Shown: positions 49,857 to 59,766 of the stretch, one piece after another
Layout: every line of letters starts with the position of its first letter
Position numbering within the stretch: the stretch's first letter is position 1
The notes under the pieces: model-generated
What the model saw: the letters and a program-made list of their open reading frames with translations, nothing else
Database searches by the model: none
What the model was told of the DNA's origin: nothing
Position numbers and translations under genes: made by a program
From: Flagellimonas sp. 389
GTDB taxonomy: Bacteria > Bacteroidota > Bacteroidia > Flavobacteriales > Flavobacteriaceae
DNA length: 64,000 bases
Direction of reading: 5' to 3'
Assembly: GCF_018449435.1 (NCBI RefSeq)
Contig: NZ_JAHCMU010000004.1
Span: 124,001-188,000, forward strand

Positions 49857-51230
49857 ATGAAAACTGACTTAACTGCAGTATTCGATATTGGAAAGACCAA
49901 CAAGAAATTGTTCTTATTTGATGAAGATTATCAAGAGGTTTATCGGGAATACAAAAAGTTTGACCTTATTGAAGATGAAGACGGACATCCAACAGAGGAC
50001 CTGAATGCACTTCAAGCTTGGTTAAAAGAGGTTTTTGATAGAATTCTCCAGAACAAAAAACATAACATAACGGCGACAAACTTTTCAACCTATGGTGCGA
50101 GTTTTGTTCATTTGGATGAGGACGGTAAAGTATTGACACCATTGTACAACTATACAAAACCCCTAGATGGGAAATTGTTGGAGGGTTTTTACAAGAAATA
50201 CGGACCGCAACCTGAATTTGCTAAAGCTACGGGCTCATCGGATGCAGGGATGCTCAATTCGGGAATGCAATTATATTGGTTAAAACATTCAAGGCCTGAA
50301 ATCTTTAAACAAATTGCATATTCACTGCACCTTCCACAATACATCAGTTACATTTTTACCGGAATCCCCTTGAGCGAATACACGAGTATTGGTTGCCATA
50401 CAGGGCTTTGGGATTATTCCAAGAAGGACTATCATGATTGGGTGTATGCAGAGGGAATAAATAGAATTCTTCCTCCCATAGTTTCCGCAGCGACCAGTAT
50501 CAACATGAACTACAATGGTAAACATATCAAACTTGGTATCGGAATTCACGATAGCTCAGCAGCATTATTGCCTTATGTTAGGAGTATTGGAAGTAAGTTT
50601 ATTTTGGTCTCGACAGGAACCTGGAGCATAGCTTTAAACCCGTTTTCCGAAAAACTTTTAGCTGAAGAAGATATCCAAAAAGACTGTATCAACTATATGC
50701 GGATCAATGGTAAACCCGTAAAGGCCAGCCGTATGTTTTTGGGTAATGAATATATTATTCAAACCAAGCTTCTTTCCAAACAATTTGGTGTCTCCGATGA
50801 TTATCATAAAACAGTGGAATTCGATTACGATACTTTTTTTGCCATTATAAAGGACTTTACACATTGTTTTAGATGGGAAGGAATCAACAATGTAAACATG
50901 CCACCTGAGACAAATTACAGTTATGACAAGTTTGAGCACGCATACCATCAGTTAATGGTGGAATTGGTACTGCTTCAAGTAGAAAGTATAAAAATAGCCA
51001 TGGGAGATGATGATATTGAACAGCTTTATATTGATGGCGGTTTTAGCGATAATGATGTTTATATAAAATTGGTGTCGCATTACCTTAGAAATATGGAACT
51101 GCGAACTACGGACTCTTCTTTGGGGTCAGCACTGGGTGCGGCCATCGCAATATCCGGTTCAAAGTTGAACTCCAAATTTTTAAGAAAGAATTATGCGCTA
51201 AAAAAGCATGTTCCCTTCATTTTAAAATAG
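49857..51230 (+). CDS. FGGY-family carbohydrate kinase, probable L-rhamnulokinase
   Basis: Kinase of 457 residues: N-terminal phosphate-1 motif VFDIGKTNKKLFLFD, STGTWSIAL (about 259, FGGY adenosine/phosphate-2 region), and IEQLYIDGGFSDNDVYIKL (about 395). Its place after rhaI in an otherwise complete rhamnose pathway makes L-rhamnulose the most likely substrate; sequence alone does not exclude L-fuculose. The spacing to rhaI is nine bases. Confidence 0.9.
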   Translation: MKTDLTAVFDIGKTNKKLFLFDEDYQEVYREYKKFDLIEDEDGHPTEDLNALQAWLKEVFDRILQNKKHNITATNFSTYGASFVHLDEDGKVLTPLYNYTKPLDGKLLEGFYKKYGPQPEFAKATGSSDAGMLNSGMQLYWLKHSRPEIFKQIAYSLHLPQYISYIFTGIPLSEYTSIGCHTGLWDYSKKDYHDWVYAEGINRILPPIVSAATSINMNYNGKHIKLGIGIHDSSAALLPYVRSIGSKFILVSTGTWSIALNPFSEKLLAEEDIQKDCINYMRINGKPVKASRMFLGNEYIIQTKLLSKQFGVSDDYHKTVEFDYDTFFAIIKDFTHCFRWEGINNVNMPPETNYSYDKFEHAYHQLMVELVLLQVESIKIAMGDDDIEQLYIDGGFSDNDVYIKLVSHYLRNMELRTTDSSLGSALGAAIAISGSKLNSKFLRKNYALKKHVPFILK

Positions 51231-51236
51231 TATAGT

Positions 51237-52388
51237 ATGGCCAATGAATTCAATTCAAATTACCCCTCTATTGAGGATTTAAGAAGAAAGGCTAAAAAAC
51301 GGATTCCAAAGTTTGCTTTTGAATATTTGGACGGAGGTTGCAATGAAGATGTTAGTATCACAAGAAATACTGCGGATATTCGTAAAGTACAGTTGCAGCC
51401 ACGATATCTTAGAAATCGAGGTATTAGTTCTGCAAAAACAACGGTGATGGGTATGGAGTTTGATGCCCCTTTTGGCATTGCCCCAGTTGGACTTCAAGGG
51501 CTCATGTGGCCAAATTCACCAGAGATTCTTGCTAAATCGGCTCTTAAGCATAATATTCCTTTTATACTTAGTACGGTGACCACTATGGATATTGAAAGAG
51601 CAAGCGAACTTACTGAAGGTAAGGCCTGGTTTCAACTTTACAATCCAGCTGAAAATGAGTTAAGGGATGATATAATTAATAGAGCCGCTGCTGCCGACTG
51701 CCCGGTTTTAGTTTTGCTCTGTGATGTGCCAACTTTTGGCTATCGCCCCAGAGATATAAGAAACGGTCTAGCATTACCGCCTAAAATGTCATTTGCCAAT
51801 ATTCTCCAGATTTTAGGAAAACCTACATGGGCAATCAATACGCTAAAATATGGCCAGCCCACTTTTGATGTACTGAAACCTTATACCCCCGAAGGTTTGA
51901 ACCTAAAACAGTTGGGACAGTTCATGAATAAGACCTTTTCCGGTCGCTTGAACGAGGAACGGATAAAACCAATTCGCGATAAATGGAAAGGAAAACTGGT
52001 ATTAAAAGGAGTGGCATCCGCACAGGATACCGAAGATGCCATTAAATTAGGTTTTGACGGTATCATTGTATCCAATCACGGTGGCCGACAATTGGATGCC
52101 GCCGAATCCACCATTAATTCGCTAGCCGAAATTGCAACTAACTATGGAGACCAAATAGAGGTGATGATGGACAGCGGTCTGCGCTCAGGACCGGATATTG
52201 CCAGGGCAATCGCAACAGGTGCTAAGTTTACCTTTATGGGCAGGTCTTTTTTATATGGATGTGCCGCTTTGGGCAATAATGGAGGTGACCATACCATAAG
52301 CATGTTGAAAACACAGTTTAAACAAGTAATGGACCAGCTTTGCTGTGAACGTGTAGAAGATTTGCCAAAACATCTTATAACCAACTAA
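51237..52388 (+). CDS. lldD: FMN-dependent L-lactate dehydrogenase (alpha-hydroxy acid oxidase family)
   Basis: Flavoprotein of 383 residues: FAFEYLDGGCNEDVSITRN (about 22), APVGLQGLMWPNSPE (about 83), FQLYNPAENE, LVLKGVASAQD (Lys, about 255) and the active-site SNHGGRQLDAAES (His, about 281), with DSGLRSGPDIARAIATGAKF and GRSFLYG near the end. It oxidises L-lactate to pyruvate with electrons to the respiratory chain. Its presence between the kinase and the transporter completes rhamnose catabolism to pyruvate. Confidence 0.9.
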   Translation: MANEFNSNYPSIEDLRRKAKKRIPKFAFEYLDGGCNEDVSITRNTADIRKVQLQPRYLRNRGISSAKTTVMGMEFDAPFGIAPVGLQGLMWPNSPEILAKSALKHNIPFILSTVTTMDIERASELTEGKAWFQLYNPAENELRDDIINRAAAADCPVLVLLCDVPTFGYRPRDIRNGLALPPKMSFANILQILGKPTWAINTLKYGQPTFDVLKPYTPEGLNLKQLGQFMNKTFSGRLNEERIKPIRDKWKGKLVLKGVASAQDTEDAIKLGFDGIIVSNHGGRQLDAAESTINSLAEIATNYGDQIEVMMDSGLRSGPDIARAIATGAKFTFMGRSFLYGCAALGNNGGDHTISMLKTQFKQVMDQLCCERVEDLPKHLITN

Positions 52389-52401
52389 ATACAACCTTTT
52401 T

Positions 52402-53811
52402 ATGAACCAATATGATATTGATGAAGAAGTAGGACATAAAGCAGGGGGAGAGTTTGAAAGAGAACCTGTTCCACAATCTAAATTAAAAGGATGGAAAAGT
52501 TTTTTGGGCATGTATGCAGGCGAGCATGCGGCAGGAACTGAATTCATGATCGGTCCATTGTTTCTTACGGCAGGCGTTAGTGCTTTTGATTTGATTATTG
52601 GGCTACTGCTGGGAAATCTATTGGCAGTTTTAAGTTGGCGTTTTTTAACCGCAAAAATCGCAGTTGAGAACCGATTGACTTTATATTATCAGTTAGAAAA
52701 AATCTGCGGAAAAAAACTGGTGATTGGCTATAATCTGGCCAATGGGATACTTTTTTGTTTCCTGGCAGGTTCTATGATCACGGTCTCTGCAACGGCCGTT
52801 GGTATCCCTTTTAACATGGAAATGCCTAAATTGACGGACACCATGCCCAATGGAATGACTTGGGTGATCATCGTTCTTATTCTTGGTACCGTTATTTCCT
52901 TGATTGCTTCAAAAGGATATGATACGGTTTCCAAAGCTGCGAATTGGATGTCCCCTGTTATAGTACTTGCCTTTGTAGCATGTGGTGTGGTAGCTTTAAA
53001 TCAATTGGGAGTCAAAAGCTTTACGGATTTCTGGAATATTTGGGGAGAAGGGTCAGAACCTTTTCCAGGACAGATTAAATACACATTTTGGCACGTTGTC
53101 ATCTGGTCTTGGTTTGCAAATGCAGCAATGCACATTGGTATGTCGGATTTATCTGTTTTTAGATTCGCAAAAAAGCCTAGTGCTGGTTGGACAACGGCAG
53201 CTGGAATGTATGTAGGTCATTATATGGCCTGGATAGCCGCAGCCTTGCTTTATGCAGTATATCTTAAATCCCCTGAAGCACAAGGTTTTTTATCTAATGG
53301 CGAAGCACCTCCGGTTGCACCAGGTCCTTTGGCGAACAATGCCATAGGTATATTCGGTATTATCGCCGTTGTGTTGGCGGGCTGGACAACCGCCAACCCT
53401 ACCATATACCGTGCAGGACTTGCTTTTCAGGCAATCATACCAAAGGTTTCTACATTTTGGGTAACTATTATTGCGGGTACGGTAGCCACTATTGCGGGTC
53501 TCTTTCCGGCATTTGCAATGAAACTATTAGGTTTTGTTGCTCTTTACGGTTTTATTCTTTCGCCATTTGGGGCTATAATCGTATTTGAACACTTTTTTCA
53601 CGATAAGGCGGGAATAGTAAAAAACTATGCGGAGGTTGCGAACATAAAGTTTAATAATTCGGTTTTTTTAGCATGGGGCATAAGTTTTGGCCTGTTCTAT
53701 TTTATATCGATCAAATTTGATGTCTTTTTATCTTTTGTCACACTGCCTGCATGGTTGTTGTGTGGCATCTTATTTTTAATCTTAAGCAAGAAATATCAAC
53801 AAAAAACATAA
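52402..53811 (+). CDS. NCS1-like permease, candidate deoxyhexose transporter
   Basis: Membrane transporter of 469 residues with about 12 helices, similar to purine/cytosine permeases (NCS1 type). Landmarks: GMYAGEHAAGTEFMIGPLFLTAGVSAFD, FLTAKIAVENRLTLYYQLEK, WSWFANAAMHIGMSDLSVFRF, ANAAMH region, and AGWTTANPTIYRAGLAFQ. No nucleobase catabolism gene is nearby; it sits in the rhamnose operon between lldD and the class II aldolase. I infer that it imports L-rhamnose or another operon substrate. Confidence 0.82.
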   Translation: MNQYDIDEEVGHKAGGEFEREPVPQSKLKGWKSFLGMYAGEHAAGTEFMIGPLFLTAGVSAFDLIIGLLLGNLLAVLSWRFLTAKIAVENRLTLYYQLEKICGKKLVIGYNLANGILFCFLAGSMITVSATAVGIPFNMEMPKLTDTMPNGMTWVIIVLILGTVISLIASKGYDTVSKAANWMSPVIVLAFVACGVVALNQLGVKSFTDFWNIWGEGSEPFPGQIKYTFWHVVIWSWFANAAMHIGMSDLSVFRFAKKPSAGWTTAAGMYVGHYMAWIAAALLYAVYLKSPEAQGFLSNGEAPPVAPGPLANNAIGIFGIIAVVLAGWTTANPTIYRAGLAFQAIIPKVSTFWVTIIAGTVATIAGLFPAFAMKLLGFVALYGFILSPFGAIIVFEHFFHDKAGIVKNYAEVANIKFNNSVFLAWGISFGLFYFISIKFDVFLSFVTLPAWLLCGILFLILSKKYQQKT

Positions 53812-53825
53812 TATTCATTTAACGT

Positions 53826-55109
53826 ATGAAAATACATGAACTGCTTCATCCTAGAGATCAAATAATCAAAATAATAGACCGCATTTATAAAAGAGGTATG
53901 ACCACTACATCCGGCGGAAACATTTCAATAAAGGATGAAGATGGAAATGTTTGGATAACTCCTTCCGCAGTTGATAAGGGCACTTTACAACCTACGGATA
54001 TTGTTTGTGTAAAAACAAACGGCGATATAGTAGGGAAGCACAAACCTTCTTCAGAATTTCCTTTCCATAAGGCTATCTATGACATCCGACCGGATATCAA
54101 TTCAATTATACATGCACACCCACCAGCGTTGGTATCGTTCAGCATTGTGCACAAAATACCTAATACGAATATCATACCGCAGGCCAAAAATGTTTGTGGC
54201 CCGATCGGTTATGCTTCGTACGAACTACCTGGGAGCGATAAATTGGGAACGGTCATAGCCAAAGAGTTTGAGAAGGGGTTCAAGGCTGTTATCATGGAAA
54301 ATCATGGGATTGTTTTGGGTGGAGTCAATATGGATGATGCCTATGAACGCTTTGAGACTTTAGAGTTTTGCGCCTGTACTATTTTATATGGCCAAATGCT
54401 TGGGGAACCCTCATATCTGGAAGATGACCAAATAGTTTCGTTTTATGAACAGGTAGCCGAAATACCTGAACAAGAACAAGATGCTTTTCATCCATCTAAG
54501 GAGAGGGAAAAGAGGTCGGAAATATGTTCAATTGTGCATCGAGCATGTGAACAAGGCTTAATGATAAGTTCCTATGGCACGGTTTCGGTACGATGGCAAG
54601 AAAATGACTTTTTGATTACCCCAAGGGATTTTTCGAGATGGGAAATGCAGCTGGAAGACATCGTACAAATAAAAGATGGAAAACGAGAAAAAGGCAAGTT
54701 ACCGAGTAGGGCAACCAAAATCCATCATGAAATTTACAAGCGTAATCCTTCGGTCAATTCAATTATAATGACCCAATCCCCCTATTTAATGGCGTTTGGA
54801 ATTACAAAAACCCATATGGATGTTCGCACCATTCCTGAAAGCTGGATTTTTCTACAAGATTTGGCGGCTTATCCGTACGGGCATCATTTTTTGCCAAATA
54901 TCAACGAGGAACTACTTTCAAATGCAAAGCCTGCGCTCATAATTCAAAACGATTCTGTTTTGGTGACTGGAGATGATCTGTTACAAACTTTTGATAGGTT
55001 GGAAGTTGCGGAATTTAGCGCAAAATCCTTGGTGATGGGTGCTTCTTTAGGCAATCTCAATCCAATTAATGAGGATCAAATCAAGGAGCTAAAAGAGAAT
55101 TTCTTGTAA
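53826..55109 (+). CDS. Tandem class II aldolase/adducin protein with degenerate second domain
   Basis: Protein of 427 residues made of two class II aldolase domains. The first (about 1-215) keeps the metal-binding residues: HAHPP (His96, His98) and ENHGIVLGG (His160), plus GGNISIKD and SSEFPFH with the catalytic Glu. The second (about 230-425) keeps the fold (SSYGTVSVRW, SRATKIHHEIYK) but has MTQSPY where HAHPP would be and QNDSVLVTGDD where ENHG would be, so its zinc site is gone. This may be a second aldolase for an alternative deoxy-sugar phosphate, with the second domain structural or regulatory. Function is not known. Confidence 0.8.
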   Translation: MKIHELLHPRDQIIKIIDRIYKRGMTTTSGGNISIKDEDGNVWITPSAVDKGTLQPTDIVCVKTNGDIVGKHKPSSEFPFHKAIYDIRPDINSIIHAHPPALVSFSIVHKIPNTNIIPQAKNVCGPIGYASYELPGSDKLGTVIAKEFEKGFKAVIMENHGIVLGGVNMDDAYERFETLEFCACTILYGQMLGEPSYLEDDQIVSFYEQVAEIPEQEQDAFHPSKEREKRSEICSIVHRACEQGLMISSYGTVSVRWQENDFLITPRDFSRWEMQLEDIVQIKDGKREKGKLPSRATKIHHEIYKRNPSVNSIIMTQSPYLMAFGITKTHMDVRTIPESWIFLQDLAAYPYGHHFLPNINEELLSNAKPALIIQNDSVLVTGDDLLQTFDRLEVAEFSAKSLVMGASLGNLNPINEDQIKELKENFL

Positions 55110-55241
55110 TTGTAATCCATGCGAATTAATTGTACGATTTGATTACTATAAATGAATCTTAAGCTAAAGAAGAACAGCTAATTTTGTAGTGGTTTTTACA
55201 TAATGAATTATAATAAACACCAATAATAAAACTAGAAGTAG

Positions 55242-56282
55242 ATGAAAAAGGTAGTGACTTTTGGCGAAATCATGCTACGCTTGTCCCCACCGGGATTTTT
55301 GAGGTTTTCACAAACAAATACTTTTGATGCGGTCTATGGTGGTGGTGAGTCCAACGTAGCTGTTTCTTTGGCCAATTATGGTGTTCCCGTGGAATTTGTG
55401 ACCCGATTGCCCAAAAACGATATTGGCGAATGCGCGCTTATGGAAATGCGTAAGAGAAACGTAGGCACCGATCATATCGTTTACGGTGGTGACCGTTTGG
55501 GAATCTATTTTCTTGAAACCGGTGCGGTAAGCCGGGGAAGTAAAGTGGTCTATGATAGGGCACATTCCGCTATTGCAGAAGTTGAAGCGGGAATGATCGA
55601 TTGGAAAAAAGTTTTTGAGGGCGTCGAGTGGTTCCATTGGACGGGCATAACCCCGGCCATATCCCAAGGTGCCGCAGATGCCTGTTTAGAAGCGGTGGAG
55701 ATGGCAAGTAAAATGGGTGTTACCGTTTCCACGGATTTAAATTATCGCGCAAAATTGTGGAATTATGGTGGGGATAGAGAAGCCATAATGACGGAACTTA
55801 CCTCGTATTGCGATATTATTTTAGGAAACGAAGAAGATGCTGAAAAACATTTTGGTATTAAACCCGAAGGTCTGGACATCACAACACAGGGGGAGCATGT
55901 AAAAGCTGAAGCGTTCCTATCGGTCTGTGAGCAGATGATGAAAAAATTTCCCCGTGCGAAAAAAGTGATCACAACGCTAAGGGGTTCAATTTCTGCTTCC
56001 CATAACACCTGGGCGGGAGTTCTCTATGACGGTAAAACGATGTTTACATCACCCGAATATCAAATTACCCACATTGTTGATCGTGTCGGTGGCGGTGATT
56101 CTTTTATGGGCGGTCTGATTTACGGTTTATTAAAATACCCCGAGGATGATCAGAATGCATTGAACTTTGCAGTTGCCGCATCTTGTTTAAAGCACACGAT
56201 CAAAGGCGATGCAAATCTGGTTACGGTCAGTGAAGTGGAAAAACTCATGGGAGGTGATGCTTCCGGAAGAGTAGCGAGATAA
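55242..56282 (+). CDS. kdgK: 2-keto-3-deoxygluconate kinase (PfkB family)
   Basis: Phosphorylates KDG to KDPG with ATP. The 346 residues show the PfkB N-terminal GGGESNVAVSLANYGVPVEFVTRLPKND (here GGGESNVAVSLANYG, about 29), TDLNYRAKLWNYGG (about 165), and the PfkB signature VDRVGGGDSFMGGLIYGLL (about 279), whose Asp is the catalytic base. It is followed by the KDPG aldolase gene, which fits a KDG to pyruvate plus GAP route. Confidence 0.95.
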   Translation: MKKVVTFGEIMLRLSPPGFLRFSQTNTFDAVYGGGESNVAVSLANYGVPVEFVTRLPKNDIGECALMEMRKRNVGTDHIVYGGDRLGIYFLETGAVSRGSKVVYDRAHSAIAEVEAGMIDWKKVFEGVEWFHWTGITPAISQGAADACLEAVEMASKMGVTVSTDLNYRAKLWNYGGDREAIMTELTSYCDIILGNEEDAEKHFGIKPEGLDITTQGEHVKAEAFLSVCEQMMKKFPRAKKVITTLRGSISASHNTWAGVLYDGKTMFTSPEYQITHIVDRVGGGDSFMGGLIYGLLKYPEDDQNALNFAVAASCLKHTIKGDANLVTVSEVEKLMGGDASGRVAR

Positions 56283-56319
56283 TAGAGTTAATCGAATCAA
56301 GTTTTTAAAAAGTTTACGT

Positions 56320-56988
56320 ATGGCACAATATTCAAGGATAGAAGTTGCATCCGTCATGAAGGAAAACGGTATGGTGCCCTTGTTCTACCATCCAGATATA
56401 GAACTAGGCAAAAAGGTGCTGAAAGCCTGTTACGATGGTGGATCCCGTTTAATGGAATTCACGGCACGTGGTGATTTTGCTTTTGAAGTGTTTTTAGAGC
56501 TTAATAAATTTGCAATTGCAGCACTTCCCGGAATGATAATGGGAGTTGGTTCGATAACCGATGCTGCGGCAGCGAGTACCTTCATGCAAATGGGTGCCAA
56601 CTTTATCGTAACGCCATCTCTTAGGGAAGATATTGCTATTGTTTGCAATCGCCGAAAGGTATTATGGTCACCTGGCTGTGGTTCCTTAACAGAAATCAAC
56701 CGAGCAGAGGAGATGGGTTGTGAAATCATCAAGTTGTTCCCAGGTTCCACTTATGGTCCGGGCTTTGTAAAGGCAATTCGCGGTCCACAACCTTGGACCA
56801 GTATTATGCCCACTGGCGGTGTAAGTACAGAAGAATCAAATTTAAGGGCTTGGTTCGAGGCTGGAGTTACCTGTGTGGGCATGGGATCTAAACTAATAAG
56901 TAAAGACATCTTGGCAAACAAAGATTTTGAAGGGTTACGAAAAAGCGTCTCTGAAACCCTGACATTGATAAAAAGATTACGTTCTTAA
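56320..56988 (+). CDS. eda: KDPG / 4-hydroxy-2-oxoglutarate aldolase
   Basis: Splits KDPG into pyruvate and glyceraldehyde-3-phosphate. The 222 residues show LMEFTARGDFAFEVF (catalytic Glu, about residue 46), VGSITDAAAASTFMQMGANFIVTPS (here ITDAAAASTFMQMGANF) and the Schiff-base Lys in CEIIKLFPGSTYGPGF (about 139). Directly follows kdgK; together they make the KDG branch. Confidence 0.94.
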   Translation: MAQYSRIEVASVMKENGMVPLFYHPDIELGKKVLKACYDGGSRLMEFTARGDFAFEVFLELNKFAIAALPGMIMGVGSITDAAAASTFMQMGANFIVTPSLREDIAIVCNRRKVLWSPGCGSLTEINRAEEMGCEIIKLFPGSTYGPGFVKAIRGPQPWTSIMPTGGVSTEESNLRAWFEAGVTCVGMGSKLISKDILANKDFEGLRKSVSETLTLIKRLRS

Positions 56989-56997
56989 ATCTCAAGT

Positions 56998-58398
56998 ATG
57001 AAAACGTTTATTACGGATGACTTCCTTTTACAAAATACATTTGCCAAAAAGTTGTACCATGGGGTTGCGGCCGATTTACCGATTATAGATTATCACAACC
57101 ACCTTCCACCTAACGAAATAGCGGGAAATCGTGTTTTTGAAAATATAAGTCAGGTATGGCTTGCAGGCGATCATTATAAATGGCGGGCCATGCGCGCTTT
57201 AGGCATTGATGAAGCTTACATAACCGGCGAAGCCTCTGATGAGGAAAAATTCTTAAAATGGGCAAAAACTGTACCCTATACCGTTAGAAATCCATTATAT
57301 CATTGGACACACCTCGAATTGAAACGTTATTTTGACGTGGATGAGTTGTTAAGTCCCGACAATGCTAAAGAATTATATGCCATCACTTCTGAAAAATTAC
57401 AGGAACAATCCCATTATACGCTGGGATTGCTTCAACAGAAGAAAGTAGATTTCTTGTGCACTACCGATAACCCTACGGATAATTTGGAACACCATAAGCA
57501 CATTGCTCAACAAGAAATTTCACCAAAGGTTTATCCGACTTTTAGACCGGATAAAGCGTTTGCATTGGAAAATGCAACAACCTATATAGCGTTTTTGGAA
57601 CATCTGGAATCGGTTACAAATACTAGAATTAGCTCGTATGATGCTTTGCTATCAGCGTTGGAAAAAAGAATCGATTTTTTTCATGAAACAGGGTGCAGAT
57701 TGGCGGACCATGGTTTGGAGCAGCTTTACCATTTTGAAAATGATGATTTCGACTGTAATGTCATATTTCAAAAAACCAGAGAACAGAAAGAGCTTTCAAT
57801 CGAAGAGATATCTTATTTCAAGTCAAAAACCTTACTTTTTCTGTGTAAAGGCTACCATAAAAAAGGATGGACACAACAATTTCACTTAGGAGCTATCAGA
57901 AATAATAATAAAAGACTTCTAAAAAAACTTGGCCCTGATACTGGATTTGATTCCATGGGAGATTTTTCACAGGCTAGGGCATTGAGTGGCTTTTTAAATG
58001 ATTTGGACAGCACGAATGAATTGGCAAAGACGATTCTTTATAATCTGAATCCATCGGATAACGAAGTGTTCGCTACAATGGCCGGTAATTTTAATGATGG
58101 CAGTATTCAAGGTAAAGTGCAGTACGGCTCTGCATGGTGGTTTTTGGACCAAAAGGACGGTATGGAAAAGCAACTGAACACGTTATCCAACATGGGGTTG
58201 TTGAGCTGTTTTGTGGGTATGCTAACAGATTCGAGAAGCTTTTTATCCTTTCCTAGGCACGAATATTTTAGGAGAATTCTTTGTAACCTTATTGGAAAGG
58301 ATGTAGAGAATGGAGAGTTGCCCGCGGATGAAAAATGGCTTGGTAAAATTGTAAGCGATGTATGTTATTACAACGCAAAATCCTTCTTCGGACTCTAG
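56998..58398 (+). CDS. uxaC: Glucuronate/galacturonate isomerase
   Basis: Uronate isomerase of 466 residues: N-terminal zinc motif IIDYHNHLPPNEIAGNR (HxH, about 30), HWTHLELKRYFDV (about 101), CTTDNPTDNLEHH (about 158), FHLGAIRNNN (about 295), GSAWWFLDQKDGM (about 378) and a C-terminal DSRSFLSFPRHEYFRRIL. Converts D-glucuronate to fructuronate or D-galacturonate to tagaturonate. The reductase (UxuB/UxaB) and dehydratase genes that would follow are outside the window. Confidence 0.96.
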   Translation: MKTFITDDFLLQNTFAKKLYHGVAADLPIIDYHNHLPPNEIAGNRVFENISQVWLAGDHYKWRAMRALGIDEAYITGEASDEEKFLKWAKTVPYTVRNPLYHWTHLELKRYFDVDELLSPDNAKELYAITSEKLQEQSHYTLGLLQQKKVDFLCTTDNPTDNLEHHKHIAQQEISPKVYPTFRPDKAFALENATTYIAFLEHLESVTNTRISSYDALLSALEKRIDFFHETGCRLADHGLEQLYHFENDDFDCNVIFQKTREQKELSIEEISYFKSKTLLFLCKGYHKKGWTQQFHLGAIRNNNKRLLKKLGPDTGFDSMGDFSQARALSGFLNDLDSTNELAKTILYNLNPSDNEVFATMAGNFNDGSIQGKVQYGSAWWFLDQKDGMEKQLNTLSNMGLLSCFVGMLTDSRSFLSFPRHEYFRRILCNLIGKDVENGELPADEKWLGKIVSDVCYYNAKSFFGL

Positions 58399-58467
58399 AA
58401 TAGATAGGAATGAATATTGAGTTTCTTCAAGAAAAGGTCTAGCGTATTTAAAAAACCGATATTTTTT

Positions 58468-59763
58468 CTAAAGCCCAAATTGTCTAGGCAGCCACAGGCT
58501 CAACCCCGGGAAATAAGTGACAAGGAACAAAGCGATGATCATTGCGATGAACAATGGCAACAAAGGTTTTACCACTTTTTCGATCGATGTTTTGGCAATA
58601 CCGACCCCAACAAAAAGCACGGAACCCACTGGTGGCGTACAAAGACCAATACAAAGATTGAGTACCATGATAATCCCAAAGTGGACAGGGTCCAATCCTA
58701 ATACTGTTATCACAGGCAGAAATATGGGGGTGAAGATCAAAACCGCCGGGGTCATGTCCATAAAGATGCCCACAAAAAGGAGAAGAAGGTTGATGATCAA
58801 AAGAATGACTATCGGGTTATCACTAAGTGCCAAAAGACCAGTACTGATTTCTTGTGGAATATTTTCATAACTCAACGCCCATGACATACTCATCGATGCT
58901 CCGATCAATAACATGACAATGGCAGTTGTCGCAGATGAATCCAACAGAATCTGTGGCATTTTCGGTAAAGAGATCTCTCTGTAGATAAGTCCCAATAGAA
59001 AACTATAAAGTACGGCTATGGCCGATGCCTCCGTTGCTGTAAAAATTCCTGTTACAATACCACCAATTACCACCACAAGCATGAAAAGACTGGGTAAGGC
59101 ATCGATAAATGTTTTGAAAACTTGTTTTAAACTACTTCTTTTTCCAACTTTATATCCCTTTTTCTTTGCCCAAACCGAAGCCACGATCATTAAGAAGAGC
59201 CCCGTAAGAATACCAGGTATATATCCTGCTAAAAACAAGGCTGCGATAGATGCCCCTCCACTTGCCAAGGAATAAACAATTAAAACGTTACTTGGAGGAA
59301 TGACCAAGCCGGTAGTAGCAGCTGTAATGTTTACAGCTGCCCCAAATTCTCTTGAGTAGCCCTCTTTTTCCATTTCTGGACCTAAAATGCTTCCCATTGC
59401 AGATGCTGCAGCCATGGCAGACCCAGCAATTGCACCCATCAACATTGCAGAGATGATATTGATCAATGCCAATCCTCCTGGAAGTGCACCTACTAGAGTT
59501 TTGGCGAAAGCGATGAGCCTATGGGCAATACCGCCCTTGTTCATCAATTCCCCTGAAAGTATGAAAAGGGGTATGGCAAGAAGTGCAAAGCTGTCCAGAC
59601 CCGTACCGATCCGTTGCGAGACCGTAGTTGCGGCCGGTAGAACAGGTATGCTGACCAATAGGGTCAAAAGCGATGATATCGCGATGCTCCATGCCACTGG
59701 TGTTCCAATAGCCAATAGCCATACAAAACTAAGTACCAGAACGAGTATGGGAATGTATTCCAT
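58468..59763 (-). CDS. dctM: TRAP transporter large permease (DctM type)
   Basis: Inner-membrane permease of 431 residues with about 12 helices. Typical DctM blocks are AIPLFILSGELMNKGGIAHRLI (here IPLFILSGELMNKGG), SAMAAASAMGSILGPEM and IPPSNVLIVYSLASGGASIAAL, and near the C terminus NLCIGLCTPPVGSVLFVG. It uses the sodium or proton gradient to import the substrate delivered by the binding protein. Encoded last in the KduI/KduD/TRAP operon. Confidence 0.95.
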   Translation of the reverse strand: MEYIPILVLVLSFVWLLAIGTPVAWSIAISSLLTLLVSIPVLPAATTVSQRIGTGLDSFALLAIPLFILSGELMNKGGIAHRLIAFAKTLVGALPGGLALINIISAMLMGAIAGSAMAAASAMGSILGPEMEKEGYSREFGAAVNITAATTGLVIPPSNVLIVYSLASGGASIAALFLAGYIPGILTGLFLMIVASVWAKKKGYKVGKRSSLKQVFKTFIDALPSLFMLVVVIGGIVTGIFTATEASAIAVLYSFLLGLIYREISLPKMPQILLDSSATTAIVMLLIGASMSMSWALSYENIPQEISTGLLALSDNPIVILLIINLLLLFVGIFMDMTPAVLIFTPIFLPVITVLGLDPVHFGIIMVLNLCIGLCTPPVGSVLFVGVGIAKTSIEKVVKPLLPLFIAMIIALFLVTYFPGLSLWLPRQFGL

Positions 59764-59766
59764 GTG

